This document shows, in pieces, positions 42,801 through 63,828 of a DNA stretch of 64,000 nt. The notes beneath the pieces are model-generated. The model saw nothing but the letters and a program-made list of their open reading frames with translations. It had not been told where the DNA came from and made no database searches. Source of the DNA: Hypomesus transpacificus (Eukaryota; Chordata; Actinopteri; Osmeriformes; Osmeridae); the NCBI RefSeq assembly GCF_021917145.1, contig NC_061063.1:8131376-8195375 (forward strand), read 5' to 3'. The stretch's first letter is position 1; every line of letters starts with the position of its first letter. The position numbers and the translations under genes were made by a program.

Positions 42801-44876
42801 GAAGGAGCTCTCAGGAGACGGAGTGAAGAGGGGACCTATACAAATACATAACGGAGGAGGGATATAAGAACTCAGTTCTTACACACACCGCTACGCACGC
42901 GTACACACACTTCTACCACATTGAGGCTCTCCAGGAACAAGAGCATCTGTTCCAGAGGTCTCCCCTCCACAGCAAAGGCCTAATTAAATGATCTGTGGAC
43001 GTGAACACTCTGCTATGATGTTGCTACGCAGCACTGTACAGCTCTGTTCAATTCCAACAGATTAACCATGTCTTAATGCAGCTCCCTGATTCAGCGCAGT
43101 TTCTTTACCCAGCAGTTTCTCAGCATGCTCAATGCCCCATGTAATTAATCAAAACAAATGCAACTCTCAGGGCTCTACCAAAGGGATAATGCAAGTCTAG
43201 AAGCAGCCCACAACCGTCAAGCAGATTCATATCAAAAATACTTTGTTTCAAAGGAAAAGCCGAACTGCGCTACCTCAGTGTGTTGTGCTTATTTCTGTGG
43301 GTGCGTGTGTATTTCTGTTTCTGAGTTGACTGACCAATGGTCAGTCAGTCAGCCCCCTCCACAAAGCACAGTCCAACCCTGGCATCTGAAACATGAGCCT
43401 GGCACCTCTGACAGCCTGCCTGCCGCTCTGAATGAGAAATAACAACAACAGGCTTGCCAACATCCTCTCAGCGCTCACGCACTGGAATACAACAGAGAAA
43501 GACATTAGCACAGAGCATCAGTGGGGAGGACCAGGAGACTGTTGTTTTCATCAAGAGATAAGCCTTGAGATCATTGTAAGGGACTTAATGACCTTCTCCC
43601 TGGTCAAGTTGCGCTGTGTGGTGCGTTTGTCTGGGTAGGGTGGGTGGGAAGGGGGCGGGGGCGGGGGGGGATAGTAGAAGGAGCAGAAATCAGGCCCTGT
43701 GTGGGTTTCCCTCTGGTATAAACACAGGGTGACACTGGCGGGCAGACAGCTGGGCTTGTCTAAACAACCACAGAGTAGAGCACTGAGCTTGACCAATGTA
43801 CACACCCACCCACACACACACTTTCTTCCCACGTTCTTCACCATGATCAATGTTTAAGTCTGGACATTGAGTGCTCTATTCCGTGCGTGAGAGACAAGAG
43901 GAGCCATCGGTCCACCTTTCCATCAACTGGAGCTCCTCTCTGCTAGCTAATGCCACCAGATTGATGGTGTGTTGGTATCCTTGCATGGGGAAACACTGTC
44001 AGTAATAGCGTTGATTTAAAACATACAAATGCATGGAAAATATCTCGAGGACATCATCAAAAGGTATGAATGAGGAAGACTGCTGGGGTGTTACTGATCT
44101 GAGGGGATTCCGTCAGTTTCTGATCGTTAGATCAACGGCACTTTGATGCTTCTCAGCATCGAGCTTGTGAGATCAGTTCTTGGCCCATGATAAGCACAAC
44201 CACAGCAGGTCCAGGAGCAGCTCTGTGGTTCTAGAGAACAGCAGTCAGTGGTGACAGCAGCGTGTTTGCAATGACCTCATACTTCTCCAGTGTTTATAAG
44301 GGATAAGTAAGGGGATTGTATAAGGCTATGTATAGTGTATACTTCAGAGGGCCTAGGTGCATACTGGCCTTAAAGCTATGATTTATTTCTGCAAGAGCGG
44401 AAAAAAATTGGAAAATAATATCAACAAGACTTGACTCACTGTAAGATTGATTGTGTGCTAGCAATAGATTACCGTGGTCTGAAATTCAGGTGTGTAAAAA
44501 ATAGTTTTTTCCCAATAAGTTTTCAATATTATTGAAAATAAACGAATGCAGTTGACAACAAGGTTACGGTACAATTGGAAACCAAAACGTAATGATTTAA
44601 TCAAACGATGACATGGGAAATTTAATAGGAGCCCCTCCTGTAGGGATGATGTATGACAAGCGCATGAACTAATTGCAGAATAAGCAGCGGCACCTGTTTA
44701 ATTAGGATATTCCTCAGGCAAATGCGTGACGGGTGTTTTCTATTAGCCTAATCAAAGTTTTTGAACATGTCTGAATTTAATTAAAATACAATGAATTAAC
44801 CTAAATTCAGTATAGAACATTTACGCGCAAACACATTAAGGGGTGCATACAGAACATTTGGACATGTCCTACTCAC
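39098..44876. other. Probable kcnq4 intron 1 up to the gap
   Basis: No kcnq4 exon 2 or later exon (S1-S6, pore GYGD) was recognised on the minus strand. The stretch holds CTCTCACC-type repeats (39240-39372), (GA)n at 39750-39802, a G run near 40319-40343 and CT blocks near 42450-42560. KCNQ4 has a long first intron in mammals, so this fits. Confidence 0.5.
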
Positions 44877-45178
44877 ATGAACGCATGGTAAATGAATGCC
44901 CATCCTCTTGGTCTCTCAAGAATGTTGTACATGCAGTTTTGGAACTTTCTGTAGCTCTTGTTAGACGCTGAGGGGTTTGCCCGGGGTCCAGGAGGTCCGG
45001 GTAGCGGGGTGCCCAAGAGCCCGGTGCGGTGTGATGGGTGTCCTCGCTCGGGGGTCGATGGCTCGCTTCTTTCCGTGTGGACAGCAGTGAGAGCCACAAA
45101 CTCTACCCGTCTATCGTCATTTTGAGCAGGGGGAACCAACATTCTAATACCGCCGTTGTTTGAGGGGCTTGCTAACAT
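44877..45178 (-). CDS. kcnq4: Voltage-gated potassium channel KCNQ4, coding exon 1 only
   Basis: An open exon of 302 bp from ATG to a clean donor (TTCAT/GTGAGT, phase 2). It encodes about 100 residues of the cytoplasmic N-terminus: FVALTAVHTERSE, GLLGTPLPGPPGP, KSYRKFQNCMYNILERPRGW and AFIYHAF. Human KCNQ4 has ELVALTAVQSE, GLLGSPLPPG and YNVLERPRGWAFVYHVF at the same places. The exon ends at the start of S1, as in other KCNQ genes. KCNQ4 forms the Kv7.4 M-type channel of hair cells and smooth muscle. Synteny supports the call: it follows nfyc in the same orientation, as in human. KCNQ5 shares the end but not the VALTAV segment. The open frame extends upstream from a TTG, but this is the first ATG. 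Confidence 0.88.
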
Positions 45179-48100
45179 TTTACCTAAGAAACTCAATCGG
45201 GAACTGTCTTTCACCTTTTTCAACGTGAAGTTATACCTACACTGTGCCTACGAATATGAAACAAAAGTAAATGTCATTCCCGTTATTGTTAGTCCTTTGA
45301 TTTGGAAGTTATCTGTAAATCAAGTCACGACCGCAAAAGAAACATATCTTATTTTGAAAACGGCGGAACGTTAAAGTGTGCCCTTGTTGAAACATTGTTT
45401 AAAAGTTATGCAAAAGTTAATAACGTAGTAATCCCGAGGGTTATTTGAACTTGGAACGTGATGAAACACGGTTTTAGCCAACTATCAGGCTAAAAGATAA
45501 CTACATATAAAGGACACTCCTTAAGAGTTGACAGTAACTGTTACCTATGCATATTGCTGCCTCCATAAATTACCGTCTTTCAATTAGGTTTCTGTGCGAG
45601 GTAGCAAAACGCATCCAAATGAGCAACCATTGACGGTTTGTACTCCATAAATTAAACGAAAACCCTACCTTGTCCAAACACCTAAAAAGCCGACATCTTT
45701 AAAATCGTTTAGTTTTGTCAGCGCGTTTGTATTTTCTTAATTGCTTATCTGAGGTTTTCTGGCTGCGCACGGCATGCCTTCTCGCCTTCCTCTCTCCTTT
45801 CCAGTGCGTCTAGCTGGTCCAGCGCTGGTGGACTTTTGTTATTTCAGTGAAGATTACGCCTGTTACTTGTCAGATGGTCTAGCACAGAACGAGAGACAGC
45901 TAATCACGCAGCCTCACTTACGACTTGTAATGTTCGGACCGTAGGGATCTCGCCTTGGTAGCCTACATCGTGGGCACAGGGACATGAGTAGACCAGATGA
46001 CGGATTACGCACTGTGGTACGGGTGCGTGCTGCTTCTTTACAAGGGTCAGAAGTCTTGAGATCATCCTGTAAATAACTGCCTGTAGCCTAAATAACTTCC
46101 TGCAAATAACAAACACTGATATTTCGGACAAAGTGTTTGGAATGGATGAAATGGAAAAACAAAGAAGACGTGGTGAAGATTGAATGTCCTTTAGACTCAT
46201 AGTTTTATATTTTACTGGTAGGCATAATCACTCAAAATGATGAGGTGATGTCAACATAATAATGAATAATAACCTGGACAAATACTTGTCAGAACGCCCA
46301 CTCCATTGTACCTTAATGAAAATGTCACTCATGTTTGTCACTGGAGTGCAGTATCCATAGCTACAGGACAGGTGCAGCGGGACAGAGGGTGTCCTGACTG
46401 ACTGGCCAGTCTGTATAGGAATAGAATATGAGTTCTAATTCCACGTATCTGACACACAGGAGAAGTATGGGCCTCTTCTGACCCACTCCATAGACCATTG
46501 CAGATACCACAGAGAGGGAGGCACCTGTTGGGTGAACCTGTTTGGGAGACTTGGAGAGGGTTTCTGGATGCTTCTGTGCCACAATCACATGATCGCAAAA
46601 TACCTCAGCAGGCCAGAACCAAAACTCTGATGCAAGCATAAAGGCAGTGTGCAAGACTGAATGTTTGTGGCTCGGTCCTGTGTGTTTGTGGTTTATGGAT
46701 ATACAGTCTTACGGCATGTGCATAGCGCTGTGCTGGCTTCCTGGACCTGCAGTCTGTCACAGGTCGCTTGTCTCACATCATCCTCTGGGACTTCTTACAT
46801 AACGTTATATTACTCACTGTGAACTCTTTCTTCTCTACTGGACATAGGTAATGTTAAGTAATAATGTCCTACCATGAGTTTTATGGCCCATTCTGTGTGA
46901 GATGGGAGAGATATGTCGGCCCACTCCAGAAGATTCATATCATTGAACAAGTTGGGTAACCCCCTTGTATGTGGTGAGGCAGAGAGCTCCATCAACACAT
47001 CACCAACACATTCATCTCCTGGCACCTACCCTCGCTCCCCCCTTTTCCTCTCTATTCCTGATCTCTTTTTTCCCCTCCCGTCACTAAGTCTATTTCTCAC
47101 GCTGCTCATCCCCCCCACACCCCCACACCCCCCCCCCCCCGCGCCTCAATCTGTCTCCCTCCGTGGTCCCCTAGGCGTCTGCAGGACCACGAAGGGGCTC
47201 CTGTTTTCCAGCTGAACGATACAGAGAGGGGAGGGAGGGAGAGAGGGAGGGTGACAATGGACAGACCTGATCTGGGCCCGCACCGGGGGATTAACATCAA
47301 AGTTTCACTGGGAAAAACCCAACTGCTCAGCCTCTGAGCACTACCCAACACTGCTCCGCCAGTTCCAGCACCAGCCTCACCTCTGCCCGACCCCAGCCCC
47401 ACCCAACCCCAGCTTCACCTCTGCCCGACCCCAGCTATGGCCACTCGTTGGGGCACCATCACTTCCTCGCTCTGAGACAGCACACAACAGCTGGCCAAGG
47501 TCACTGTTTGAAAAGCCCAACGACCAATAAGGAGGCCATTGGGTGGGAGGTTTCCCCCGCTTCCAATACACATGGATAAATTCACACACACACGCACGTT
47601 CAACAACACCTTTTTAATCCTGGTTCTCTCTATTAGGGAAGAATAACTGGAGTCAGATGGCTGAGCGGTGAGGGTGTCGGGCTTGTAATCAGAAGGTTGC
47701 CGGATCAATTCCCCACCGTGCCAAATTACGTTGTGTCCTTGGGCAAGGCACTTCACCCTACTTGCCTCGTGGGGGAATGTCCCTGTACTTACTGTAAGTC
47801 GCTCTGGATAAGAGCGTCTGCTAAATGACTAAAATGTAAATGTAAATAACTATAGGAAACGGGAGAGGAGTGAGTGGGTCAGGGGGACTGGGCGTCCACT
47901 CTCACCCCCCGCTCTCTTTGCTCTTCCTGGTTTCTGCCCAGCGCTCACTCACGCCCCACAGAGCCCGCTGAGCAGCAGGACTCGACAGCCACTCAGAGAC
48001 TCTCTGGGAACTTAAAAATACACACATCAGCAGCACAGCAGTGTGGAGCACGACTCGCTCCGGCCCGAGCCCTAACCCAACCTTTTCTTTCTGCTGCTCA

Positions 48101-50758
48101 CTCAGGGCTTTACTTACGCCACTTAATGGCTTTCCCAGACTGCACTGTTGTTTGGCTTTATTTAATCTTTCTTTTTTTCCTCCTTCCTCTTACTTAATCT
48201 GTGCATCCTCTTTAGCCCCCATTTCACGACATGGAAAACATCAGAGAGGAAGGAGGGGAGAAGACGTGGATGACTTTGTTGATCCAGCGGTTGTTATGTT
48301 GTGTCCGTGTTGTGAAAGTCTGTTTTATAGTCCTTAGAGAGCTCAGATGACGCAGTAGCGTGCGCCATCAAATGTGTCTGAGATTAATCTTTTTAGCAAC
48401 GACTCATAGTTTTGTACTAAAAACTAGTGGACTAAAAGTTGTTTTTGATCATGTTTTTAAAAAAAACTGCACTAACTGAACTAAATGAAAGGTAGGTCTG
48501 TTATGTTCTCTGAACCAGGAAGCTACAGTGGGAAAGGTGGGGACTACATCCATCCAGTCCATTCATAACCAATGAAAAGAGCTTTTGAACCTTGCCACCC
48601 CTGTACCCATTGGAACTATGACTAAGCATGATGCAGCTCTGTTGCTAACAGTGAGGCCAACTGCTCCTGGTCAGGCAGAGCGGTGGATTGGAGTTAAAAG
48701 CAACGGAATCAACACCTCCCTCACCTCTTCTCTCCAAAACAAGCTCATGTGTTCTCTGCCAGTCCAAAGGCCTCTGTCCCCAGACAACGTTGAGCTATAA
48801 AAAATGTTTTCCAAATAAATAGACACCCAGAGAGGTTAGAGTGGTCCAAACTGGCAGGTTCCTATCCAGAATTAGCCCTGGATTGTCTGGTTCCTTCCTC
48901 AGGATGTCTCACCTAGGGTGGTAGGCCCACATTTATCTTCCTGGTTGATAGGTCTGGACCTGGAGTTTCCAGTGCTGAACATTGATGCTTTAACTCGCAA
49001 TGAGAAAGAAACATACAAACAACTTACGTGTGAACCCGAGTTGCCTGCTACTGCACCTGAATGTACATTACTTAACAGATTAACCTGTGCTCCGACACTG
49101 CAGTGGGAGATTCCAGAAAAGCCTAGATGACGGTTGGATGAAAAACAAAATCACTCAAACACCTCAACGCGGGGAATGAGGATCAAACACCAATAGATCA
49201 AACCTACTATAAGTCAAAGTCAGCTGAAGTTAACGACTGTGTCGTTGACTTGGTGAGACCAACTGGTGTTGTAGCCACATCACAAGGTCCAACGTCGAAT
49301 CAGGGCGGTCAAGCCCAATTCATCTCTCAAGGATTGCCTTGATCCGACCGGACGGGCAGCCAAGAAAAATACCACTGGACAATCCTATTCACGCTTGGCT
49401 TAAACTCAAACTTTCTCACAATCCTCGTCCTGCTTATTAGACGAAGCGAGTGTGAGTCTGCACTCATTAATGCAGTTATTGTTCAGCGATTATGTCAATT
49501 AGGGAAAGGAACATATCCGCGGGAGAGAAGGCTGAGTCACCGGCTGTTATAGCCAGCATACCCACCTGAGTTTCTAACCCTAAATCCAGTGTATCGATTA
49601 TAACCCTATAGAAAGCACACGTAAATGCTACTCTTTGTAGGCTAGCCTGCATGGAATATGTAAATAATAATTTTAAGGGATGGATACAAATTTCGCTTTT
49701 TGAGATACGATTTTATTTAGGCTTAGCCGAGGTAAATTTGAGGGATTTCACAAATTCTTGTGCCAATATGCCAAATTTTCCGTTTGAAAATAATTAACTC
49801 TCTTCCTTAAAGATTTAGGTCGGGTAAGGAATGCAGTCTGATCGCAAAAGAGCTGAGCTGCTCCCAACCAACTCGTGACTATTGCCTGGACTTTCAGAAA
49901 CAAGAAATTCTTGCAGCACTTGAGGCAAGAGGGAACCAGGATTGTATTGTTCTAATCCTCTAGTCTGGGTTACAAAAAAAAAGTTATAACAGACTGAATT
50001 GATGGCCTCTTATTTTTGTTTTACAATTGTGCTGCAGTGCACTTTAAAATGTCAAAAGGAAAACGAGGTGCTAAAAATACGGAGAACGAGTTACACCCAA
50101 TGCCGAGCAATTAATCAGGATTCAGTATGTTGTAGTTAAATCTATGGTTCAGTGTCGCCCTCCCATGGTTATTTGAAGTTTATCAGCCAATAGGCCTGCC
50201 TTACACACAAAGTGACATTAGGATATGGTGACAATTCTCTAGATTTGACAAGAAGAACGTAATCTTTCATCTGCCATAAGAATGGGTAGGAAAATAAGCA
50301 TGTCATGTTGTTTTTTTTATTTCGTTTTTCTCACAAACAAAGTTTGCTTACAAAAAAGAACGTCGAAAATAAACTTTTGTACCTATCTATTGCATATCAT
50401 GCTGCCATTTTAAACTACATGCAAACAACAATAATAAGAGCAACAATTATAATGATGAATAAAAAATAAGAAAACAGGAAGGGGGGGGATCGTTTTTTGA
50501 AAACAAAAAGAAACCTTAACAGTTAGAACCTGTATTAAAAAGGGGTCTCTAAAAGGACTTATTCCCATCCAGGGCGAGTTGTGTTTGTACATGTGGCGTT
50601 TCTACAAGGGCAAGACAGGGCACCTGGACACAACTTCTGACAGACAAAGGTAGAGAGAGGGACAAAGAGAAGGAGGGATAAAAAGAGATACAAGAAAGGA
50701 AGACATGAACCGAAAGTGTCTTGGAGAAGGGATGGGGACATGGTTCACAATACTAAAC

Positions 50759-50789
<31 letters not shown>

Positions 50790-51450
50790 TTAGAAGCCCT
50801 TTGTTATACCTCACCAACATGGAGAACAGCAGAGACAATACTATTCACAGACCAATCACATCATCTATCCTTCCCAGACAACAAACAATGATTCACTGTG
50901 AACTGAATGTGCAAGGTATGGCTTTATCGTTTCCACGATCTACAGTTGTGGACGTGAAGGAGACTTGACAGCAGGCATGATAGGCTTGTTCTCTCAGCTT
51001 GGACACACGAGACAAAAGGATGCAAGCACAGGTCTGCCAGGAGAACACAACACAACAGACGCACGTGCACACAGGAGAACTGAGAGTTGGTCACAAGGTG
51101 GTGGCTGATTCTGGGGCTGAGGTCAGTGATGGCCAGGGGAAGGGGGGGGGGGGGGGGGGGTTTGGGGGGGTCAGGAAGGCCATATGGAAGCATTTGACAT
51201 GAACTTCGATGCGACGAAAGACTAAGAGGAAGTTGCGAGGAGTCCCTTTGGTTTTTTGACTCTGAAAAGTGAACTGTACAAAAGTGAGTGTTGTCAGAGT
51301 CCAGTTCCTAACGTGACGGTGTAGACCAGGTCTTAGAAAAGAGAGACAGGGTTGCAGGGAGTCCTGTGGGGATCTGAGTCAAGGAATCTGGGGGCCTTGT
51401 TGGTTGGTGTTGGTGGCTGGAGGCGGAGCTGGCAGCATGGTGCCGTGACC
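45179..51450. other. nfyc-kcnq4 spacer
   Basis: It holds the kcnq4 upstream region and the nfyc 3' UTR. No other gene was recognised. Contents include C-rich runs at 47108-47142, a SINE at 47649, a (CA)n at 50762-50790, a G run at 51140-51165, and a possible minus-strand AATAAA at 50316-50321 that would give nfyc a 3' UTR of about 1.1 kb. Confidence 0.45.
47649..47844 (+). mobile_element. tRNA-derived SINE (copy 5), with target-site duplication
   Basis: Full-length main-family copy. It is flanked by the direct repeat AATAACT at 47642-47648 and 47845-47851. It is the cleanest copy with copy 1 and so likely among the youngest. Confidence 0.88.
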
Positions 51451-59372
<7,922 letters not shown>

Positions 59373-60161
59373 GCTCGGTACTGCAGAGGGACAGAGAGGG
59401 AGGGGAATAGAGAGAGAGAAAGAGAGGGGGGGGGGGGGAGAGAGAGAGAGACAGAGAGTGGGGGGGAAGAGAGAGGGAGAGAGAGAGGGGGGGGAAAGAG
59501 AGAAAGAGAGGGGGGGGGGGGGGAGAGAGAGAAGAGGCCACAAGGTCAAACACGGTACATACAGCACAAAAACAGAAGATGCTAAAGCGTGAATGGACGA
59601 CCTAAAAATCGTAGTTATTGGAGGCCATGGGTCAGCGAGGTCTGTGATTGGCCAGAGCGGGGCCGTGGGTGGTCATAGCTCTTGGAGCCACAAAGGACGG
59701 AGTCTGGAATTAGACTACAGTGAGATGCTATTCCTGGCCTGGCACGGTGTTGACATGTTTAACGTGCTGCGTGTGGCATGCCTCACCAGGGCACGCCTGT
59801 TCACCGGCCCTCCCGTCTACATATCAAACATCAAGCATGTCGTGTGACATCACTGAAAGGTGTTTATTTCCAGCGAATGACAACAGCGGTAGCGAGGTTT
59901 GGTATGAATGGGTCTGATGCTGTAAACATACCGGGTTAAAGCCCGGTTCTGGGTGTGTGGGGGAGTGTTGGGCTTCGCAGGTTTAACCACGCCTCTAAGA
60001 GTGACACTATGGATATAGGCCCAACACCCCCTCCTACATTCCTGCCAGTCTGGAAGTGAAGACGCCAGGTTACTATGGCATGCCAGGAATCTGCTGGGAA
60101 AATATTGGCCTGGCTGTCTAAGCATGCCCAGCCTGCATGGATACCACTCTTTCAGTCTCTT

Positions 60162-60207
<46 letters not shown>

Positions 60208-60298
60208 CCTCCCTCTTATCTCTGTGTATAGAAAACACAGGCAGGAGAATAAAGCAGTGTAATAGCTGGGCTGCGGAGACAATGAAGAGTGGTTGGTT

Positions 60299-60330
<32 letters not shown>

Positions 60331-60483
60331 GGCCCAGTGCGTGTAGAGTTCAGTATTAATCCAATGCTGAGACAAAGCGCCAAAGGCTTTAACAGAGGGA
60401 GGTAGCAGACAGACAGGGCAACACTCAGGCTGCTATGCAAACCAGTTATGTGGGTCAAACATGGGAGAGATAGAGAGATGGAT

Positions 60484-60549
<66 letters not shown>

Positions 60550-62035
60550 AGGAGGGCAATAGACAGACAGAGTGATAGAGAACAAGGGAGACAAAAGCGT
60601 GACAGCACAATGACAGGGACGATGTGGGTGTGTGTGTGTGTGAGGGAGGTTATCTTCTTATCGTTCTCCAGCATTCGTCTTACATGAATGACTACAGTTG
60701 TGTAGTTTCTGAGTACTCCAGCAGCCATTCTCGAAACAGAGAGTAAGCAAACAGAAGAGAGCTCGTCAGTAAACACGCCCCAGCTGACAGCCCATCGATA
60801 AGCCCGGAGCAGGGGGAGGGGTCCATACTGGCCTGAACCAATCACACATGGTGTAGGACAGCCGTCGACCTCCACAGCATTTCTCTGGGATTGCGTTCGG
60901 GTTTGATGGAAATCCACCCCCCCCCCTCCCTCCCACCCATTCCCTCCATGCAATCACTGAGCAATCCCAGCATTCCAGAGCAAAGACATGATAGTTATGG
61001 TCTATGAAGTCCTACAGGGTTGTAGTCTGAGGTTCCAGAGTCCCTACTCTAATGCAGCTAGGCCCACGCATCAGACAACACAGGTTTCGAAGTATACTGT
61101 GTGTGTGTGTGTGTGAGAGAGAGAGAGTCCCGCCGCTCAGCTGGTAGCTTGATGAGGAATAATAATGAGGACATTCACTTTAATACCATTACAAACCACG
61201 TTCTAGCTAATTGCTACAGCAACTGTGTGACTTCCGGCGTAGCTGGGAGAAACAGGAGAGGAGGGGAGTGGAATTTAAAAAGAAAAACGCTTCAATTAAT
61301 GACGGGCAAATTAAATGGAAAAAAAGAAACAAGTACGGGCCTGGCAACACCAGCTGTCTCTGCTTACACACACACACACACACACACACAGTCTTCCACT
61401 CAACTGACTAGACTGCCTAGGGGCTGCAGAGACTTGGAGAAAGCATGTGATTAAATTCCCCACTGTCTGACCTCCCACTGTTGACATGTATAGAATACGT
61501 CCTCAGAGCCAGGCAGTAAACCATGTGAGAGTGGGAGGGGCTGGGCCTGAGAGGGAACGGAAGAGAGAGAGGAAGTGTGTGAGAAAGAGGGAGAAATGTG
61601 AGTGTGTGTAGGCTGTGTGTGTGTGTGTGTGCGCGCATGAGAGGCAGTGAGAGAAAGAGTCGATGGTTATCAACATGGCTCAGAGCATTGCTCATATAGC
61701 GTGTTTTACCTATATTGATATAGCCTAGTTTCCCCCTGTCCACACGTCAATAAAAACTGTGCTAACTAGAACACACTGTGCACAGGCGTCAGTCAGGCAG
61801 CCAATAGTGTCTGCAAGTCCACTTCTATACTGACCCCACGGACAAATTATACAACAAATACTCTAACAAACTCTAGTAATTTTGTATTCAAATAAATGTC
61901 ACTGCCCATTGGACAAAAGGACCAGACAGGGGCTAAATGCATACACTAGAGTGAGCAAAGTGCACATCTCAAGAAGAATAGTGATGCAAGATGTGAGCAA
62001 AAAGGCATCTGGGCTACCCTGTGAAGCTAGGTTGA

Positions 62036-62212
62036 GCTGTGTAGCGCTAGGCTAGGTTGTGCGGTGTAGCGCTAGGCTAGGTTGTGCTGTGTAGTGCTAG
62101 GTTTTGCTGTGTAGCGCTAGGCTAGGTTGAGCGGTGTAGCGCTAGGCTAGGTTGTGCTGTGTAGTGCTAGGTTGTGCTGTGTAGCGCTAGGCTAGGTTTT
62201 GCTGTGTAGCAC
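62036..62212. repeat. GTGTAGCGCTAGG minisatellite
   Basis: About eight units of two alternating lengths (roughly 26 and 21 bp) sharing TGTGTAGCGCTAGGCTAGGTT or the shorter TGTGTAGTGCTAGGTT. Confidence 0.9.
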
Positions 62213-63671
62213 TAGCCTCTGCAGCAGCAGAGGCAGCATTGCCCTTCAGTGGGTCAGAGAGATGGGGGGTGTTGGGTTTCCTCTGACCTGATCCCTTTGC
62301 CTCGTCGGCACTGCCCCCCTCCCTTACCCCCCCCTCCCTTACCCCCCCCTCCCTCACCCCCCCCCCCCTCCCACCACCACCACCACCACCACTCCTCCTC
62401 TCTCTTCCATTTCCTCCACTCAATTTATCCATATAGATCTCCCATCCTTTCTTCATCCCTCCGTTTCTCCCTTTCTTCCAGCACTCCATGTCTCCCTCTC
62501 TTTTCTTTCTCCTCTGAGAAAGTCAATGCTGTTGTTCGAGTAGCAGAAGCTGATTCAGCAGTAACGTAGTTCTGCCAGCTTGGTGTTCCATCGAGTGCTG
62601 TTCTCCCTCCCTCCCTCCCCGTATCTCTCCCTCCCTGCCCTTCCTCTCCCTCCATCTCTCCTCCCTGCCCTTCCTCTCCCTCCCTCCCTCCCTCCCTCCC
62701 TCCCTCCCTCCCTCCCTCGGTACGTCACATCATGTATTCACAGCAGCACCAGGGCTCCAGTCCAAACTAAGGTGACACCAGGCAAGCCACCTCACCAGGG
62801 TCCTTGAGGATGGTTAACACGCAGAACGCTGTGTGTGCAGACTAGACTTGGGCAAAATGGCAAACACCTCAGATAAGGATAGGTGTAGCAACAACAAACA
62901 TTACAGTACAAGGAGCGGACTTTCAGACTAGTGGACGGATTTCAGATTGGAACTAGTCAAACAGACCTAGGGCACTTCCAGATGAGCACTCAAGCTGTGT
63001 ATGGGGAATTGGGTGGAGGTGGAAGGAGACTAGGTGAATGAACTCATGGGCTGATGGAAAATGACTAACTTAAATGTCCTCCTGTGTACCGTAATTGCTT
63101 TCCTAATGACCTGGCTGGTGCTTGGTTTGAATGGTGCCCACAGCGGCTGAATAGTTGAGAACAGCAGAGATCTAGTGAAAAGAGGGGGGTGAATTTTTTT
63201 CTTTTAAGAAAATAGGGAGACAAGAGACGCAGAGAGAGATAAATAAAAAAGACGGAGAGAGCGAGAGAGGTACAGAGATTCAGAAAGAGAGAAAGAGAGA
63301 GGTTCAGCCAGGTTGGCTGCTCACAGGTCAGAGTTGGTAGAGAAGCCCTGGAGGCAGGCAGTGTCAGACTAGAGTCAGAGACAGGGGTACAGCAGGCACA
63401 GCAGGGTAAAGTGACCCCTGGATAATATGGGGTCGCTTTAGGATTTTACAGTGAAGGTTGATCTAATGTCCCCGCCAAAGGCCTGCTGTACTGGAGATAG
63501 AAGAGCAAGTCAGGAGCTATTCATCAGTCGTCAGATGGGCTGGCCTGCGTAGCCATTTTGAAGCTAGCCTAGCCTAACCCCCGTGGGAAAGACTTGGGTT
63601 CTTTAGAATCAAAGGGTCAGGATTCCAAAGGACATATGGATGGAGGTTAAAGAGCGAGGGTGACAAGTTAC

Positions 63672-63828
63672 CTTCTGTTTACCTGTGTACTGTGTACCTG
63701 TATCTGTGTACCTTCTGTTTACCTGTGTACTGTGTACCTGTATCTGTGTACCTTCTGTTTACCTGTATCTGTGTACCTTCTGTTTACCTGTGTACTGTGT
63801 ACCTGTATCTGTGTACCTGCTGCAACAG
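63672..63828. repeat. 40-bp minisatellite, about 3.5 copies
   Basis: The unit contains TTCTGTTTACCTGTGTAC followed by TGTGTACCTGTATCTGTG; one copy is shortened to about 24 bp. On the minus strand each unit carries CAGGTAC and CAGGTAA, like 5' splice sites. Confidence 0.9.

Noticed and set aside
45904..46200. 98-codon minus-strand frame upstream of kcnq4
   Set aside because: No recognised domain; a decayed repeat is possible but not supported.
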